Shown one piece after another: positions 53,872 through 61,979 of a stretch of 64,000 nucleotides of DNA. Both the position numbers and the translations under genes were made by a program. The DNA is from Bacteroidota bacterium (GTDB lineage Bacteria > Bacteroidota > Bacteroidia > UBA8524). Each line of letters starts with the position of its first letter. Position 1 is the stretch's first letter. Where the stretch lies: assembly GCA_008933805.1 (NCBI GenBank), contig WBUH01000020.1:1-64000 (forward strand), given 5' to 3'. The notes under the pieces were generated by a model. The model saw only the letters and a list, made by a program, of their open reading frames with translations. It was not told the DNA's origin and ran no database searches.

Positions 53872-53901
53872 AAAAAACTCAGGCACAAAAGTACCTGAGT
53901 T
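53872..53901 (-). terminator. Terminator after yajC
   Basis: AACTCAGG and CCTGAGTT form an 8-bp stem with a 10-base loop; on the minus strand a T-rich tail follows. It lies between yajC and coaE and may lower coaE expression. Confidence 0.75.
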
Positions 53902-53925
53902 TTCTGATGAATATGGTTTGAAAGA

Positions 53926-54258
53926 TTACTTTTTCTCTTCAGTTTTTGGATTGTTAAGGGCGTTGGTAGCTTCCATTGATATCGAAGATTTTTCGATACG
54001 CATTTTCACACCTTCCTCTAATTCAATCACCAACGTAGTATCGTCCATGTCCTTAATTTTTCCGTGTATTCCGGCAAGGTTCACAATACGGTCACCTTTT
54101 TTCAATTCTTCACGAAACTTACGTTGGGCTTTGGCTTTGCGGGTTTGGGGCAAAATCATAAACACATAAAACACCACCATAATAAGTAACAATGGTACTA
54201 ATTGTCCTAATCCTCCACCTTGTTGGCCGCCGGCCATTAATAAAATACTTAAAGTCAT
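53926..54258 (-). CDS. yajC: Preprotein translocase subunit YajC
   Basis: A 110-aa membrane protein with one N-terminal helix (LVPLLLIMVVFYVFMILPQ, about 19-37) followed by the family block RKAKAQRKFREELKKGDRI and a small beta domain. Accessory to the SecDF-YajC complex. It lies 23 bp downstream of the DUF1573 gene. Confidence 0.93.
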   Translation of the reverse strand: MTLSILLMAGGQQGGGLGQLVPLLLIMVVFYVFMILPQTRKAKAQRKFREELKKGDRIVNLAGIHGKIKDMDDTTLVIELEEGVKMRIEKSSISMEATNALNNPKTEEKK

Positions 54259-54281
54259 TTTGTGTAGTATAGCTAATTAAA

Positions 54282-54791
54282 TTATCCTTTTTTAGGGTTC
54301 ACCTGTACGGTAAATTTCAAGTCGGTAACATCACCGGGGTAGGGAGCGTTTGATTGCACGCTGATGTTTTTAGTGATGCTTCCTGTTCCCCTGTCTTTGC
54401 TGTTATAAACCGCTTTGATTTTTCCTTTAGCACCGGGTGCAATAGGTTCTTTTGGCCAATCATCGGTTACGGTACATCCGCAAGTAGGCTGTACAGCTTT
54501 AAGCACCAACGGTGCGTTTCCGGTGTTAGTAAATGTATAAACAATTTCTATTGACTCGCCTTCGGTAATAGGCTCTACGGTTACGTGGGTGTTCTCAAAG
54601 CTAATGGCCGGTGAGTTAGCAGGGTCTGATGCCGCCGCAGGATTTTGCGGAGTAGCCGGGTTGTTAATTACATCGGTGTTTGGGGTTGCACTGTTTTGTG
54701 CGCCACCATCAGTAGCTCCGTCGGTATTACCTTTTTTTTCGGCACAAGCGGCAAGTGCTAAAACTGTAACTGCTATAAGTATTTTTTTCAT
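54282..54791 (-). CDS. DUF1573 lipoprotein
   Basis: A 169-aa product with a lipobox LAAC (Cys15), a Thr/Asn/Pro-rich linker and a DUF1573 Ig-like domain (YTFTNTGNAPLVLKAVQPTC, then GCTVTDDWP). DUF1573 proteins are common and uncharacterised in Bacteroidota and often lie beside yajC, as here. ATG at 54791 chosen for the signal peptide. Confidence 0.9.
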   Translation of the reverse strand: MKKILIAVTVLALAACAEKKGNTDGATDGGAQNSATPNTDVINNPATPQNPAAASDPANSPAISFENTHVTVEPITEGESIEIVYTFTNTGNAPLVLKAVQPTCGCTVTDDWPKEPIAPGAKGKIKAVYNSKDRGTGSITKNISVQSNAPYPGDVTDLKFTVQVNPKKG

Positions 54792-54812
54792 TTTGTTTCT
54801 ATGTTTATAGTT

Positions 54813-54820
54813 CAAAAATA
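54813..54820 (-). promoter_or_regulatory. -7 promoter box (TATTTTTG) of DUF1573-yajC
   Basis: Minus-strand TATTTTTG, 21 nt before the ATG at 54791; overlaps no coding sequence of nusB, which ends at 54832. Confidence 0.5.
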
Positions 54821-54831
54821 ATAAGACACCT

Positions 54832-55776
54832 TTACTCCACCAAACCGCGCCCTTGTTTAATTATTTTATTTTCGTCCAGCAATTCGTTTTTGATTTTATC
54901 CAAGATACCGTTCAAAAATGAGTTACTTTTTGGGGTGCTGTAAATTTTTGATATTTCAAGGTATTCGTTAATGGTAACCTTAACAGGAATAGAGGGAAAC
55001 TCTATCATTTCGCAAAGCGCCATTTTCATCAACACCAAATCTGATACCGCAATACGATCGCTATCCCACTTCTCAGTCTTTTTGGCTATCAGCTCTTGGT
55101 ATTCCTGATTGTTAACAACCGTTTTGCGGAATAGTTTCAAAGCAAATCCCCAATCTTCGTCCCAATCTTCTGATAGCGGGTATAAGAAATTCTTATCGTT
55201 TTCTTCGTTTACGGCTTCTACAGATTTTGCAAGGAAGTTAAAAATCAACTTCTTGTCGTCTTGCCAATGCATAGAGAGTTCTTCCATGTATTGTTCAAAA
55301 TCTTCAGATTCGGCCAAAAATTGAGTGAAAAAGTTACTCATCAGCCTTTTTTGGGCTGCGAAGTCTTTTAAAGGCTCATCAAGGTATTGCTGGAAATACT
55401 TACCGCCTTTAAACTCCCTGAATAGAATACGAAGCAGGTCTTTGTTTTCCTGCCAGTTAAACTTCACCTTTTTCAGCTTATCAACAAAATACTGGTTTTG
55501 TTGCAGCTTGGTGATAATCTCGTTGTAAACGAAAGTTCGGCCGGTGGCGATGTCCCTTTCGGTAGGAAAATACTTTACCTCCTCGGGGTTAGCATCGTTT
55601 TGTATGTAGTACTTAATTTCTCCCGGAAGGCTAAGTACAAAATGGTACATTTCTTCAATACGGGAAATACTGGTGAGCAAAAAGGTTTCGTGGCGTTGCA
55701 TAACGGGCTGCTCTTCCCGATAATACGCATAAAGAACTTGAAAGACCTTGATTCTGAGAATACGTCTGTTGAGCAT
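54832..55776 (-). CDS. nusB: Transcription antitermination factor NusB, long form
   Basis: NusB binds boxA of rRNA leaders with NusE. The N-terminus MLNRRILRIKVFQVLYAYY and the C-terminal block of about 120 residues (DLVLMKMALCEMIEFPSIPV, NEYLEISKIYSTPKSNSF) are the family core. At 314 aa it is twice the E. coli size because of a long middle insertion, usual for Bacteroidota. ATG at 55776 is chosen, with a -7 box just upstream. Confidence 0.93.
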   Translation of the reverse strand: MLNRRILRIKVFQVLYAYYREEQPVMQRHETFLLTSISRIEEMYHFVLSLPGEIKYYIQNDANPEEVKYFPTERDIATGRTFVYNEIITKLQQNQYFVDKLKKVKFNWQENKDLLRILFREFKGGKYFQQYLDEPLKDFAAQKRLMSNFFTQFLAESEDFEQYMEELSMHWQDDKKLIFNFLAKSVEAVNEENDKNFLYPLSEDWDEDWGFALKLFRKTVVNNQEYQELIAKKTEKWDSDRIAVSDLVLMKMALCEMIEFPSIPVKVTINEYLEISKIYSTPKSNSFLNGILDKIKNELLDENKIIKQGRGLVE

Positions 55777-55788
55777 AAAAAATGGCTG

Positions 55789-55796
55789 CAAAAATA
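55789..55796 (-). promoter_or_regulatory. -7 promoter box (TATTTTTG) of nusB
   Basis: Minus-strand exact consensus 12 nt before the ATG at 55776. Confidence 0.55.
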
Positions 55797-55844
55797 GAGT
55801 AATAAATCAATTATGCACTGTGATAGATTACTTTTTATTAACAA

Positions 55845-55878
55845 AGTGGGTTGCTTGTTAGCAAACAAGCAACCCACT
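55845..55878 (-). terminator. Strong hairpin after the DUF3078 gene
   Basis: AGTGGGTTGCTTGT and ACAAGCAACCCACT form a perfect 14-bp stem with a 6-base loop, 26 bp after the DUF3078 stop. The T-tail on the minus strand is weak; on the plus strand GTTTTT follows. Confidence 0.75.
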
Positions 55879-55903
55879 GTTTTTCAAACAAATACCCTCT
55901 TTG

Positions 55904-56812
55904 TTATTCTGTAGAGCCCAGTTTCATCAAAAAGCCTACGTTCAAAACCTGACTCAACTGTACGTCTTTATCTTGTGTAAGGTCGTAAAACAAGATGGAT
56001 GAGAGTGTGGTATTGATGTACTTGGTTACTTTGGCTGTAAACACAATATCCAAACGGTGAACAAAGTCGGTTACTCTCACCCTGTCGTAATCAAAAAAGC
56101 CGAAGTAATTGGCCTTAAAGTTAATAGTGCTGGTAATATCGCGGTTATAGCCTGAAACGATTTGCATACCAAACTGGCGATACACTTTTTTGTTGGTATC
56201 AACTCCGTAGTTGTTGGCTACCGTTTTACGGATTTCAGGGTCGGTAACAAATGTGTAGCGCAGAGATGCTACCCCAAAGCGGGCAAAAAAGTAGCTGTTG
56301 GGTTTGTATTGCACTCCCAGCGGAATGGTTAAATATGCGGGAGCAAACAGATTACTTTGACGCTCTATGTACAAGGTATCGTCGTCATACTCATAACCGG
56401 GGGTAAACTGGGTAATAAGGTTGGCTCCCAAGTAACCGCTCCATTTAGGGTTTTTAAACAGGTAGGCTATTTTGGTATCTATCAATAATACGTCGATGGT
56501 TTTACGCAGTTCTTGCCCTTTGGTGTTTTGAATACCGTGTTGTGCATTTATCTTACCATCAAACGCAAACCTCTTTTTTGTATACGAGCTTGTACCGTTT
56601 AGCAAACCGCCAATAGCGTATGAATTGGTACCCCCGCCCTTCCAGTTAGGACTAAAGCTTGACTGGTTAAAGTTAATACCCAGTTCAAGTGTATTATTCC
56701 ACTTACCCGTATCTGAGTATAACGAGGCTTCTTTAATCTCGATTTTTTGATTTTGAGCAAAGGCTGTCAACATACACCCTACACTACAAACAGTTAGCAA
56801 AACTTTTTTCAT
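55904..56812 (-). CDS. DUF3078 outer-membrane-type protein
   Basis: A 302-aa product with a signal peptide (ends near LTAFAQ) and the DUF3078 pattern: GINFNQSSFSPNWKGGGTNS, then alternating beta strands to the C-terminus, consistent with an outer-membrane barrel. The role is unknown. ATG at 56812 is supported by the -7 box at 56830-56837. Confidence 0.9.
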   Translation of the reverse strand: MKKVLLTVCSVGCMLTAFAQNQKIEIKEASLYSDTGKWNNTLELGINFNQSSFSPNWKGGGTNSYAIGGLLNGTSSYTKKRFAFDGKINAQHGIQNTKGQELRKTIDVLLIDTKIAYLFKNPKWSGYLGANLITQFTPGYEYDDDTLYIERQSNLFAPAYLTIPLGVQYKPNSYFFARFGVASLRYTFVTDPEIRKTVANNYGVDTNKKVYRQFGMQIVSGYNRDITSTINFKANYFGFFDYDRVRVTDFVHRLDIVFTAKVTKYINTTLSSILFYDLTQDKDVQLSQVLNVGFLMKLGSTE

Positions 56813-56829
56813 GGCTAGTAGTTTTGCAA

Positions 56830-56837
56830 CAAAAATA
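56830..56837 (-). promoter_or_regulatory. -7 promoter box (TATTTTTG) of the DUF3078 gene
   Basis: Minus-strand exact consensus 17 nt before the ATG at 56812. Confidence 0.55.
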
Positions 56838-56889
56838 AAAGTTATTGTACAGGGTTTATGGTGGATAGTTTTACCACCTGTTAATAACA

Positions 56890-59163
56890 CTATAAATCAA
56901 GTACCTCTATGGTATAAGTATAGTTTTGTGTGGTGGTTTTTCCGTAAGCGGCCACCCCTGTAATTTTTATGGTATAAACTTCGCCTGCTTTCACCTCGTT
57001 TTCCATTCTCCAAACCACGGTATTAAGCCCGTATCCTTGCTGTTGCGGCTCGGTTTTAATCTTTACAGGCTTTCCTTTTAGGGTAACGCTTATTTTAGCT
57101 TTGCTGAAATCGCCGTCTTCAAGCGAGAACGACCACCTGCGAGGCACTAATGTTGACGGAGCATAGTCTTGAGGCGGCCAGCTGACAAAGGTTTCTTTGT
57201 TCCACTTGGGTAAACGGTCTTTTTCAGGGTTATTGTAGTATTTACCAAACACATACAAGGCCATGCTCATATCGGTGCTGCCGTGGCCAAACACCTTGTT
57301 GTGCGGGTTAATAATCCAACGGCGATGACCTACTGAAAAGTTACTTTCTCCTTGGTCTTCCATTTGCCCCAACAAGGCATCGGTACCGCTGTGACCTAAC
57401 GATAGGTTACTGCTACCTGCACCGCGTTTGCCTTTAGCCGAAAAACATTTCCAACTGCTGTCAGGAAAATGGTCAAGGTCGCCGCGGGCTGTCATCATCA
57501 ATGCAGCTTGCTGTGCAATTTCATTCAGCTCGGCATCCAATACACAGCTATCATACATCCCGGCTTGACGGCGAAGGTAGTTGAGCAAACCAATAAACTT
57601 TTTATTGGCAAGGCTATCCACTTTGCCGGGTGTGCAGGTACCTACGTGGTACACCACTTTCATTTCGCCAACGCTTGTTATTTGATTGGTTAAAAAGTTT
57701 TGGTTGAAGTCTTTTATCACCATCTCCTTTTTCAACTTCATCATGGTTGGGTCGGCAGTAAAACGTGCTAATCCTCTGTTTACCGTAGCAAAAAACAACG
57801 AGAAGTTTTGCCCTTGCACCATAGGTTTCAATATATCATGGTAGATAGAGCGTTCAATCTCGGGTAACTTTTTATTAGCAGGCGCAATGGTGGTGAACTT
57901 TTCAGCCAAATCAAGCGATGCAAGTTCTTTTGGGGCAGCGGTAAGCAACTGCACCAGTTTATTTTCAAGGGCGGTTTGCATATCAGCCAGCATTTTTTTG
58001 TCCTTAGGGTATAAGGTTTTGCTTTGTTTGATAAAATAGGCCGCAACCTCATAATTATCTTGCTGCAACAAGTAGTTAAATACATACTGCGCCGCGGGTG
58101 TATTAACACCTTTTGCGTTTGAGCTGTTGTATTCAATCAATACACGGGTAAGGTTATCCAGTGCCCCATCCACCCTGCGTATATCAGTATTGCTATACAG
58201 CGTAATCAGGTGATTGTTAATAGCTTTAGAACCGTATGTATTACTGTCATACGCCGCACATTGCTTTATAAAATCAAGTGTAACTTGGGGTTTATCATAA
58301 TCATACTGAATACTAAGGGTAAGCATCTTGTAGTTGGTGGTTTTCAGCATGGTTAGTACCTCATCATAACGGGGGTAGCAACTATCTGCCCATAGCAAGT
58401 GGTTGCGCAGCTTGTTCAAATCTTTGGTGTAATCTGATACAATGATGGCTGCATACGTTCCTTTTACTTGCGCTACCAATTCGCTGCGAATGGCTGTATC
58501 GTTTGGGAAAACCTCCACACCCTTGCGCAAAATATCCTCAGCATTAAAGTAGTAGTTGCGTTTAAGGTATTCTTTTGATAAACGGGCAAATGCCTGCGGA
58601 ATTTGGGTTACCTCCTCCCCTGTTTTGTAATCCTTATACACTCCCAAAACGGTATTGCGCAACAGGGTAAAACCATCGGCTCTTTGGAAGGTATCGGCCA
58701 GCATACAAAGACTTTTTTTGTAGTTACTAAGTCGGTCGCCAAACAGTTCATTTATATTATCATAAAAGCGGATTGCCTGTCCACATTTCCCGTCTTTCAC
58801 CAAACCGTCGGCTTTTTCAAAGGCACGTTGTTTCAGTTGTTCAAAATCATCGTAAAACTCATCGTACAGCTTATCATTTTTATCCTTACGCATGGCTTTA
58901 CGCCCTGCTGAAAGTGCTTTGTTGATGGCACTTTTCTGTTTGTCGTGGTTGTCGTCCTCATCAATCGCCAACCAGCATTTCATTAAGTACAAATTAGGGA
59001 TTGGCTCTTTGGGTTCTGCCTTTGCATACTTTTCAGCCTTTTTAATGCACTTATCATACTTGTTGGCCTCAAACAACTTTTGCAGTTTGGGGTATTGCTT
59101 GTATTGTGCTTGTGCTGTGCTTAAGAGAAGCTGTAGTAGTACTATCCACACCATTTTACTCAT
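56890..59163 (-). CDS. Secreted protein with helical-repeat region and CAP domain
   Basis: A 757-aa protein. The signal peptide (MSKMVWIVLLQLLLSTAQAQ) is followed by about 480 residues of helical, TPR-like repeats, then a CAP/SCP-PR1 domain (about residues 520-650): LNYLRRQAGMYDSC, LDAELNEIAQQAALMM, a His in LDHFPDSS, and NFSVGHRRWIINPHNKVFGHG with the second His. The end is a beta domain. CAP domains have varied roles, including lipid binding and proteolysis; none can be chosen here. Alternative start at 59154. Confidence 0.82.
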   Translation of the reverse strand: MSKMVWIVLLQLLLSTAQAQYKQYPKLQKLFEANKYDKCIKKAEKYAKAEPKEPIPNLYLMKCWLAIDEDDNHDKQKSAINKALSAGRKAMRKDKNDKLYDEFYDDFEQLKQRAFEKADGLVKDGKCGQAIRFYDNINELFGDRLSNYKKSLCMLADTFQRADGFTLLRNTVLGVYKDYKTGEEVTQIPQAFARLSKEYLKRNYYFNAEDILRKGVEVFPNDTAIRSELVAQVKGTYAAIIVSDYTKDLNKLRNHLLWADSCYPRYDEVLTMLKTTNYKMLTLSIQYDYDKPQVTLDFIKQCAAYDSNTYGSKAINNHLITLYSNTDIRRVDGALDNLTRVLIEYNSSNAKGVNTPAAQYVFNYLLQQDNYEVAAYFIKQSKTLYPKDKKMLADMQTALENKLVQLLTAAPKELASLDLAEKFTTIAPANKKLPEIERSIYHDILKPMVQGQNFSLFFATVNRGLARFTADPTMMKLKKEMVIKDFNQNFLTNQITSVGEMKVVYHVGTCTPGKVDSLANKKFIGLLNYLRRQAGMYDSCVLDAELNEIAQQAALMMTARGDLDHFPDSSWKCFSAKGKRGAGSSNLSLGHSGTDALLGQMEDQGESNFSVGHRRWIINPHNKVFGHGSTDMSMALYVFGKYYNNPEKDRLPKWNKETFVSWPPQDYAPSTLVPRRWSFSLEDGDFSKAKISVTLKGKPVKIKTEPQQQGYGLNTVVWRMENEVKAGEVYTIKITGVAAYGKTTTQNYTYTIEVLDL

Positions 59164-59296
59164 ACGTTGCGAAATTAAACGAATAATGTAATGCCTTATC
59201 AACGGTTTATTATTTATCCCTAATCGTTTAAGAATAGTAAATACCAAAACGCAGGTATTTATTGTGCAAGGCGGTTTTTGATTGTATTTTTACGCT

Positions 59297-60136
59297 ATGA
59301 AACTTTTGGTGACTGCTTGTGGTATTTGTATTGTAATGCTGGCACAAGGCCAGCAATTACTGAATAGCGGGTTTGAAAACTGGACATTAAAAAACGAATA
59401 CATTGAACCCGACGGGTGGATAAGTACCAACGCTTACGCTTTTTTAGGTGCCCCTGAAACCTGCTATCCTTTTGAGGAGGCGCATACAGGAAATTGGAGT
59501 GCTAAGCTTGAAACACGCCTCGACCCTATTACAGGCGATACATTAAGGGCTGTATTGATTACGGGCAGTGATTACGAAGCTCCTGGTGTAAGTTTCCCTC
59601 ATAAACCAACGGCTTGCAGTTTTTACTATAAGCACAACCGCTTAGATACCGCCGCCGCAGTGGTGTACCTTACCAAATGGAATTCTGTTCTTAAAAGAAA
59701 AGATACCATCGCCTCGGGTTTTACCATCTTTTTCGACATTGCAAGTACGTTTACGCTCCGCACCATACCGCTTACTTATTTTGGTACAGCAAAGCCTGAC
59801 ACTTGTTTGTTTTTGTTTACCACAACACTAAAAGATAAACCCAATCCCGGTAATTATTTGATTATTGACGATATAGTTTTTACTGGTTTTTTAAGTGTGA
59901 ATGGTATTGAAAACCAACCTGCGCTAAGGATTTACCCCAACCCTGCACAAGATGTTGTAACAATAGATACCGAGGACGAGGTGAAGCAGGTCATTATTCG
60001 TTCTGTTGAAGGGAAAGAAGTTTCTAAGGGCTTTGATAAAAAACTAACTGTCAGTCATTTAAATTCATCGGTTTATTTTATTGAAGTTGAGACGGCAAAC
60101 GGGTGGATATACACACAACGGTTTGTGAAAGATTGA
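59297..60136 (+). CDS. Secreted single-domain protein with T9SS sorting domain
   Basis: A 279-aa T9SS cargo: signal peptide (ends near LAQGQ), one jelly-roll-like domain (LNSGFENWTLKNEYIEPDGW to YLIIDDIVFTG) and a sorting domain (IYPNPAQDVVTIDTE to RFVKD). Its domain is a paralogue of the two domains in the 47206-48588 product. A near-consensus -7 box TATTTTTA at 59285-59292 ends 4 nt before the ATG. Confidence 0.85.
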   Translation: MKLLVTACGICIVMLAQGQQLLNSGFENWTLKNEYIEPDGWISTNAYAFLGAPETCYPFEEAHTGNWSAKLETRLDPITGDTLRAVLITGSDYEAPGVSFPHKPTACSFYYKHNRLDTAAAVVYLTKWNSVLKRKDTIASGFTIFFDIASTFTLRTIPLTYFGTAKPDTCLFLFTTTLKDKPNPGNYLIIDDIVFTGFLSVNGIENQPALRIYPNPAQDVVTIDTEDEVKQVIIRSVEGKEVSKGFDKKLTVSHLNSSVYFIEVETANGWIYTQRFVKD

Positions 60137-60225
60137 AGGCTGTAAAAGACTTTTATCGGTAAAAAACACCATTGTACCTGCTCCCTTTTCTATATCCACT
60201 ACTGATTTTTTTATATTGCAACTGA

Positions 60226-61308
60226 ATGGAATTTAAAGCAACTTTATTTGACGGTACAGTTAGGGAAGGCAAGCCCGTAACCTTAGAGTTATTATCAGAA
60301 AGTATAAAAATACAAGCCACCGGCAGCGAGTATACATCGCCTGTGTATTGGCAAGTGACCCAACTAAAACAACTTCGGCATCACAAACCCCACCACGTGA
60401 TGTTGCAGCATACCGTTAATACCAAACACTATCTTGAGTTAAGTAAAGACGATTTTACCACACTGGTAGCCCCGTATTACCGCAGCCATGCGTTCATCAA
60501 TCCTGTAAAAGAAAAATCAGGCTCTGCGTTGAAACCTATTTTGGTGGTGGTAGGCATCGGATTGGCCGTTTTAGCCGGTTTGTACTTTTTTGTAGTGCCT
60601 TGGGCTGCCGAACGTTTTGCCACAGTTGTTCCTAAAGAAACCGAAGTAGAAATAGGTGATAATCTATTTAAAAGCACCATTGCCGAATACACTGTAAACG
60701 ATAGTGCTACAAAACTTATAAATGCATTCTTCAGGCAGGTGAACCGCCCGCAAGACTATGATATACGAATCACGGTGGTTAAAAATGCACAGGTAAATGC
60801 TTTTGCTATGCCCGGTGGAAACATTGTGGTATTTGACGGAATACTGAAAAAGATGGATGCTTACCCGCAATTAGCGGCTTTGCTCGGACACGAGTTTAGC
60901 CACGTGCAACACAGGCACACTACACGTTCAATCTTTCGTTCGTTGGGCAATTATTTGTTTATAGCTGCCATTTTTGGCGATGTAAACGGCGTTGCAGGAA
61001 TGATAGGTGAACATGCCAACTCGCTGAAAGACTTGGGTTACTCCCGCAGTCTTGAACACGAAGCGGACGAAGAAGGTTTTAAACTACTGGTACAAAACAA
61101 TATTGACCCACAGGGAATGCTACAACTGTTTGAGAAGTTGGAGGAAGAAACCAAAGGGCAAGAAGTTCCTGAGTTTTTAAGCTCACACCCTGTTACCCAA
61201 TCACGCAAAGACTTTGCGCAAGATGAAATTGGCAAGGGAGGCTATACCGTGAAAGAAAACACCACAATGAAAACTCTTTTTGAGCAGTTAAAAGCACAAG
61301 TGAAATAA
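60226..61308 (+). CDS. M48-family membrane metalloprotease
   Basis: A 360-aa protein: an N-terminal beta domain of about 95 residues (as in the DUF7092 type), one membrane helix (about 104-125) and a peptidase M48 domain outside. Zinc ligands and catalytic residue are in HEFSH (222-226) and the third ligand Glu in EHEAD (277-281); SSHPVTQSR is the usual C-terminal block. Similar to BepA/LoiP-type periplasmic quality-control proteases. The next gene follows 5 bp later. Confidence 0.92.
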   Translation: MEFKATLFDGTVREGKPVTLELLSESIKIQATGSEYTSPVYWQVTQLKQLRHHKPHHVMLQHTVNTKHYLELSKDDFTTLVAPYYRSHAFINPVKEKSGSALKPILVVVGIGLAVLAGLYFFVVPWAAERFATVVPKETEVEIGDNLFKSTIAEYTVNDSATKLINAFFRQVNRPQDYDIRITVVKNAQVNAFAMPGGNIVVFDGILKKMDAYPQLAALLGHEFSHVQHRHTTRSIFRSLGNYLFIAAIFGDVNGVAGMIGEHANSLKDLGYSRSLEHEADEEGFKLLVQNNIDPQGMLQLFEKLEEETKGQEVPEFLSSHPVTQSRKDFAQDEIGKGGYTVKENTTMKTLFEQLKAQVK

Positions 61309-61313
61309 TACCA

Positions 61314-61595
61314 ATGCCTGAGTTAAGAACCTGCTCAAACGGCCACCAATATTACAAAAGCAGCGATTGCCCCACCTGCCCGCACTGTGAGAATGAACGC
61401 AAACCCCAACATGGTTTTTTAGCGTTGCTACCGGCACCTGCGCGCAGAGCATTGGAAAACAAGGGCATATTTACATTGGAACAATTGGCTGAACACAGTA
61501 AAAAAGAAATTTTGGAGCTCCATGGCATAGGACCCAGTTCCATACCCAAACTTCAAAAGGCATTGAATGAAACGGGTTTACAGTTTAAAGAGTAA
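61314..61595 (+). CDS. Zinc-ribbon and alphaCTD-like HhH protein
   Basis: A 93-aa cytosolic protein. The N-terminus has four Cys in a ribbon-like pattern (TCSNGH, DCPTCPHCE). After a linker comes a 60-residue domain like the C-terminal domain of RNA polymerase alpha (PAPARRALENKGIFTLEQLA, then LHGIGPSSIPKLQKAL), a helix-hairpin-helix fold that binds DNA or protein. It is not rpoA. Role unknown; probably co-transcribed with the M48 protease. Confidence 0.82.
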   Translation: MPELRTCSNGHQYYKSSDCPTCPHCENERKPQHGFLALLPAPARRALENKGIFTLEQLAEHSKKEILELHGIGPSSIPKLQKALNETGLQFKE

Positions 61596-61599
61596 TGCG

Positions 61600-61941
61600 T
61601 TATTTTTTCTTCTTCGATGATTTGGCTTCTTTGTTAAAAGCTAAACAAAGTTGCACCCAAAAATTAAGGTCGGTAGGGGTTTCGATAAGGGTATTGCTCA
61701 CAAACACATAATCCTTCATGGGTTTGCCATTGTGTATCATTTGGCGGCATCCGTCGGTTTCTATTACCTCACTAATTTTTTTTGCCCCTATTCGGCAAAG
61801 AATTTCGTCCTCGTTCACGCAAATACACATCTTGTCCTCCACCATAAAACACAACCCGTTAAACATGGTTTTCTCTTGCACATCGGGTAAATGCATCAAG
61901 GCTTCCCGCACTCGGTTTGTAATTACTTCGTTAGCTGCCAT
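61600..61941 (-). CDS. TfoX/Sxy N-terminal domain protein
   Basis: A 113-aa single-domain protein. The family blocks KTMFNGLCFMVEDKMCICV and KDYVFVSNTLIETPTDLNFW are clear. TfoX/Sxy controls competence genes in proteobacteria, but Bacteroidota proteins with only this domain are uncharacterised. It ends in a Lys-rich tail (SSKKKK). Confidence 0.88.
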   Translation of the reverse strand: MAANEVITNRVREALMHLPDVQEKTMFNGLCFMVEDKMCICVNEDEILCRIGAKKISEVIETDGCRQMIHNGKPMKDYVFVSNTLIETPTDLNFWVQLCLAFNKEAKSSKKKK

Positions 61942-61979
61942 AGTTTGTGAATATCGGCTATAAATATAGCTAAATCACA

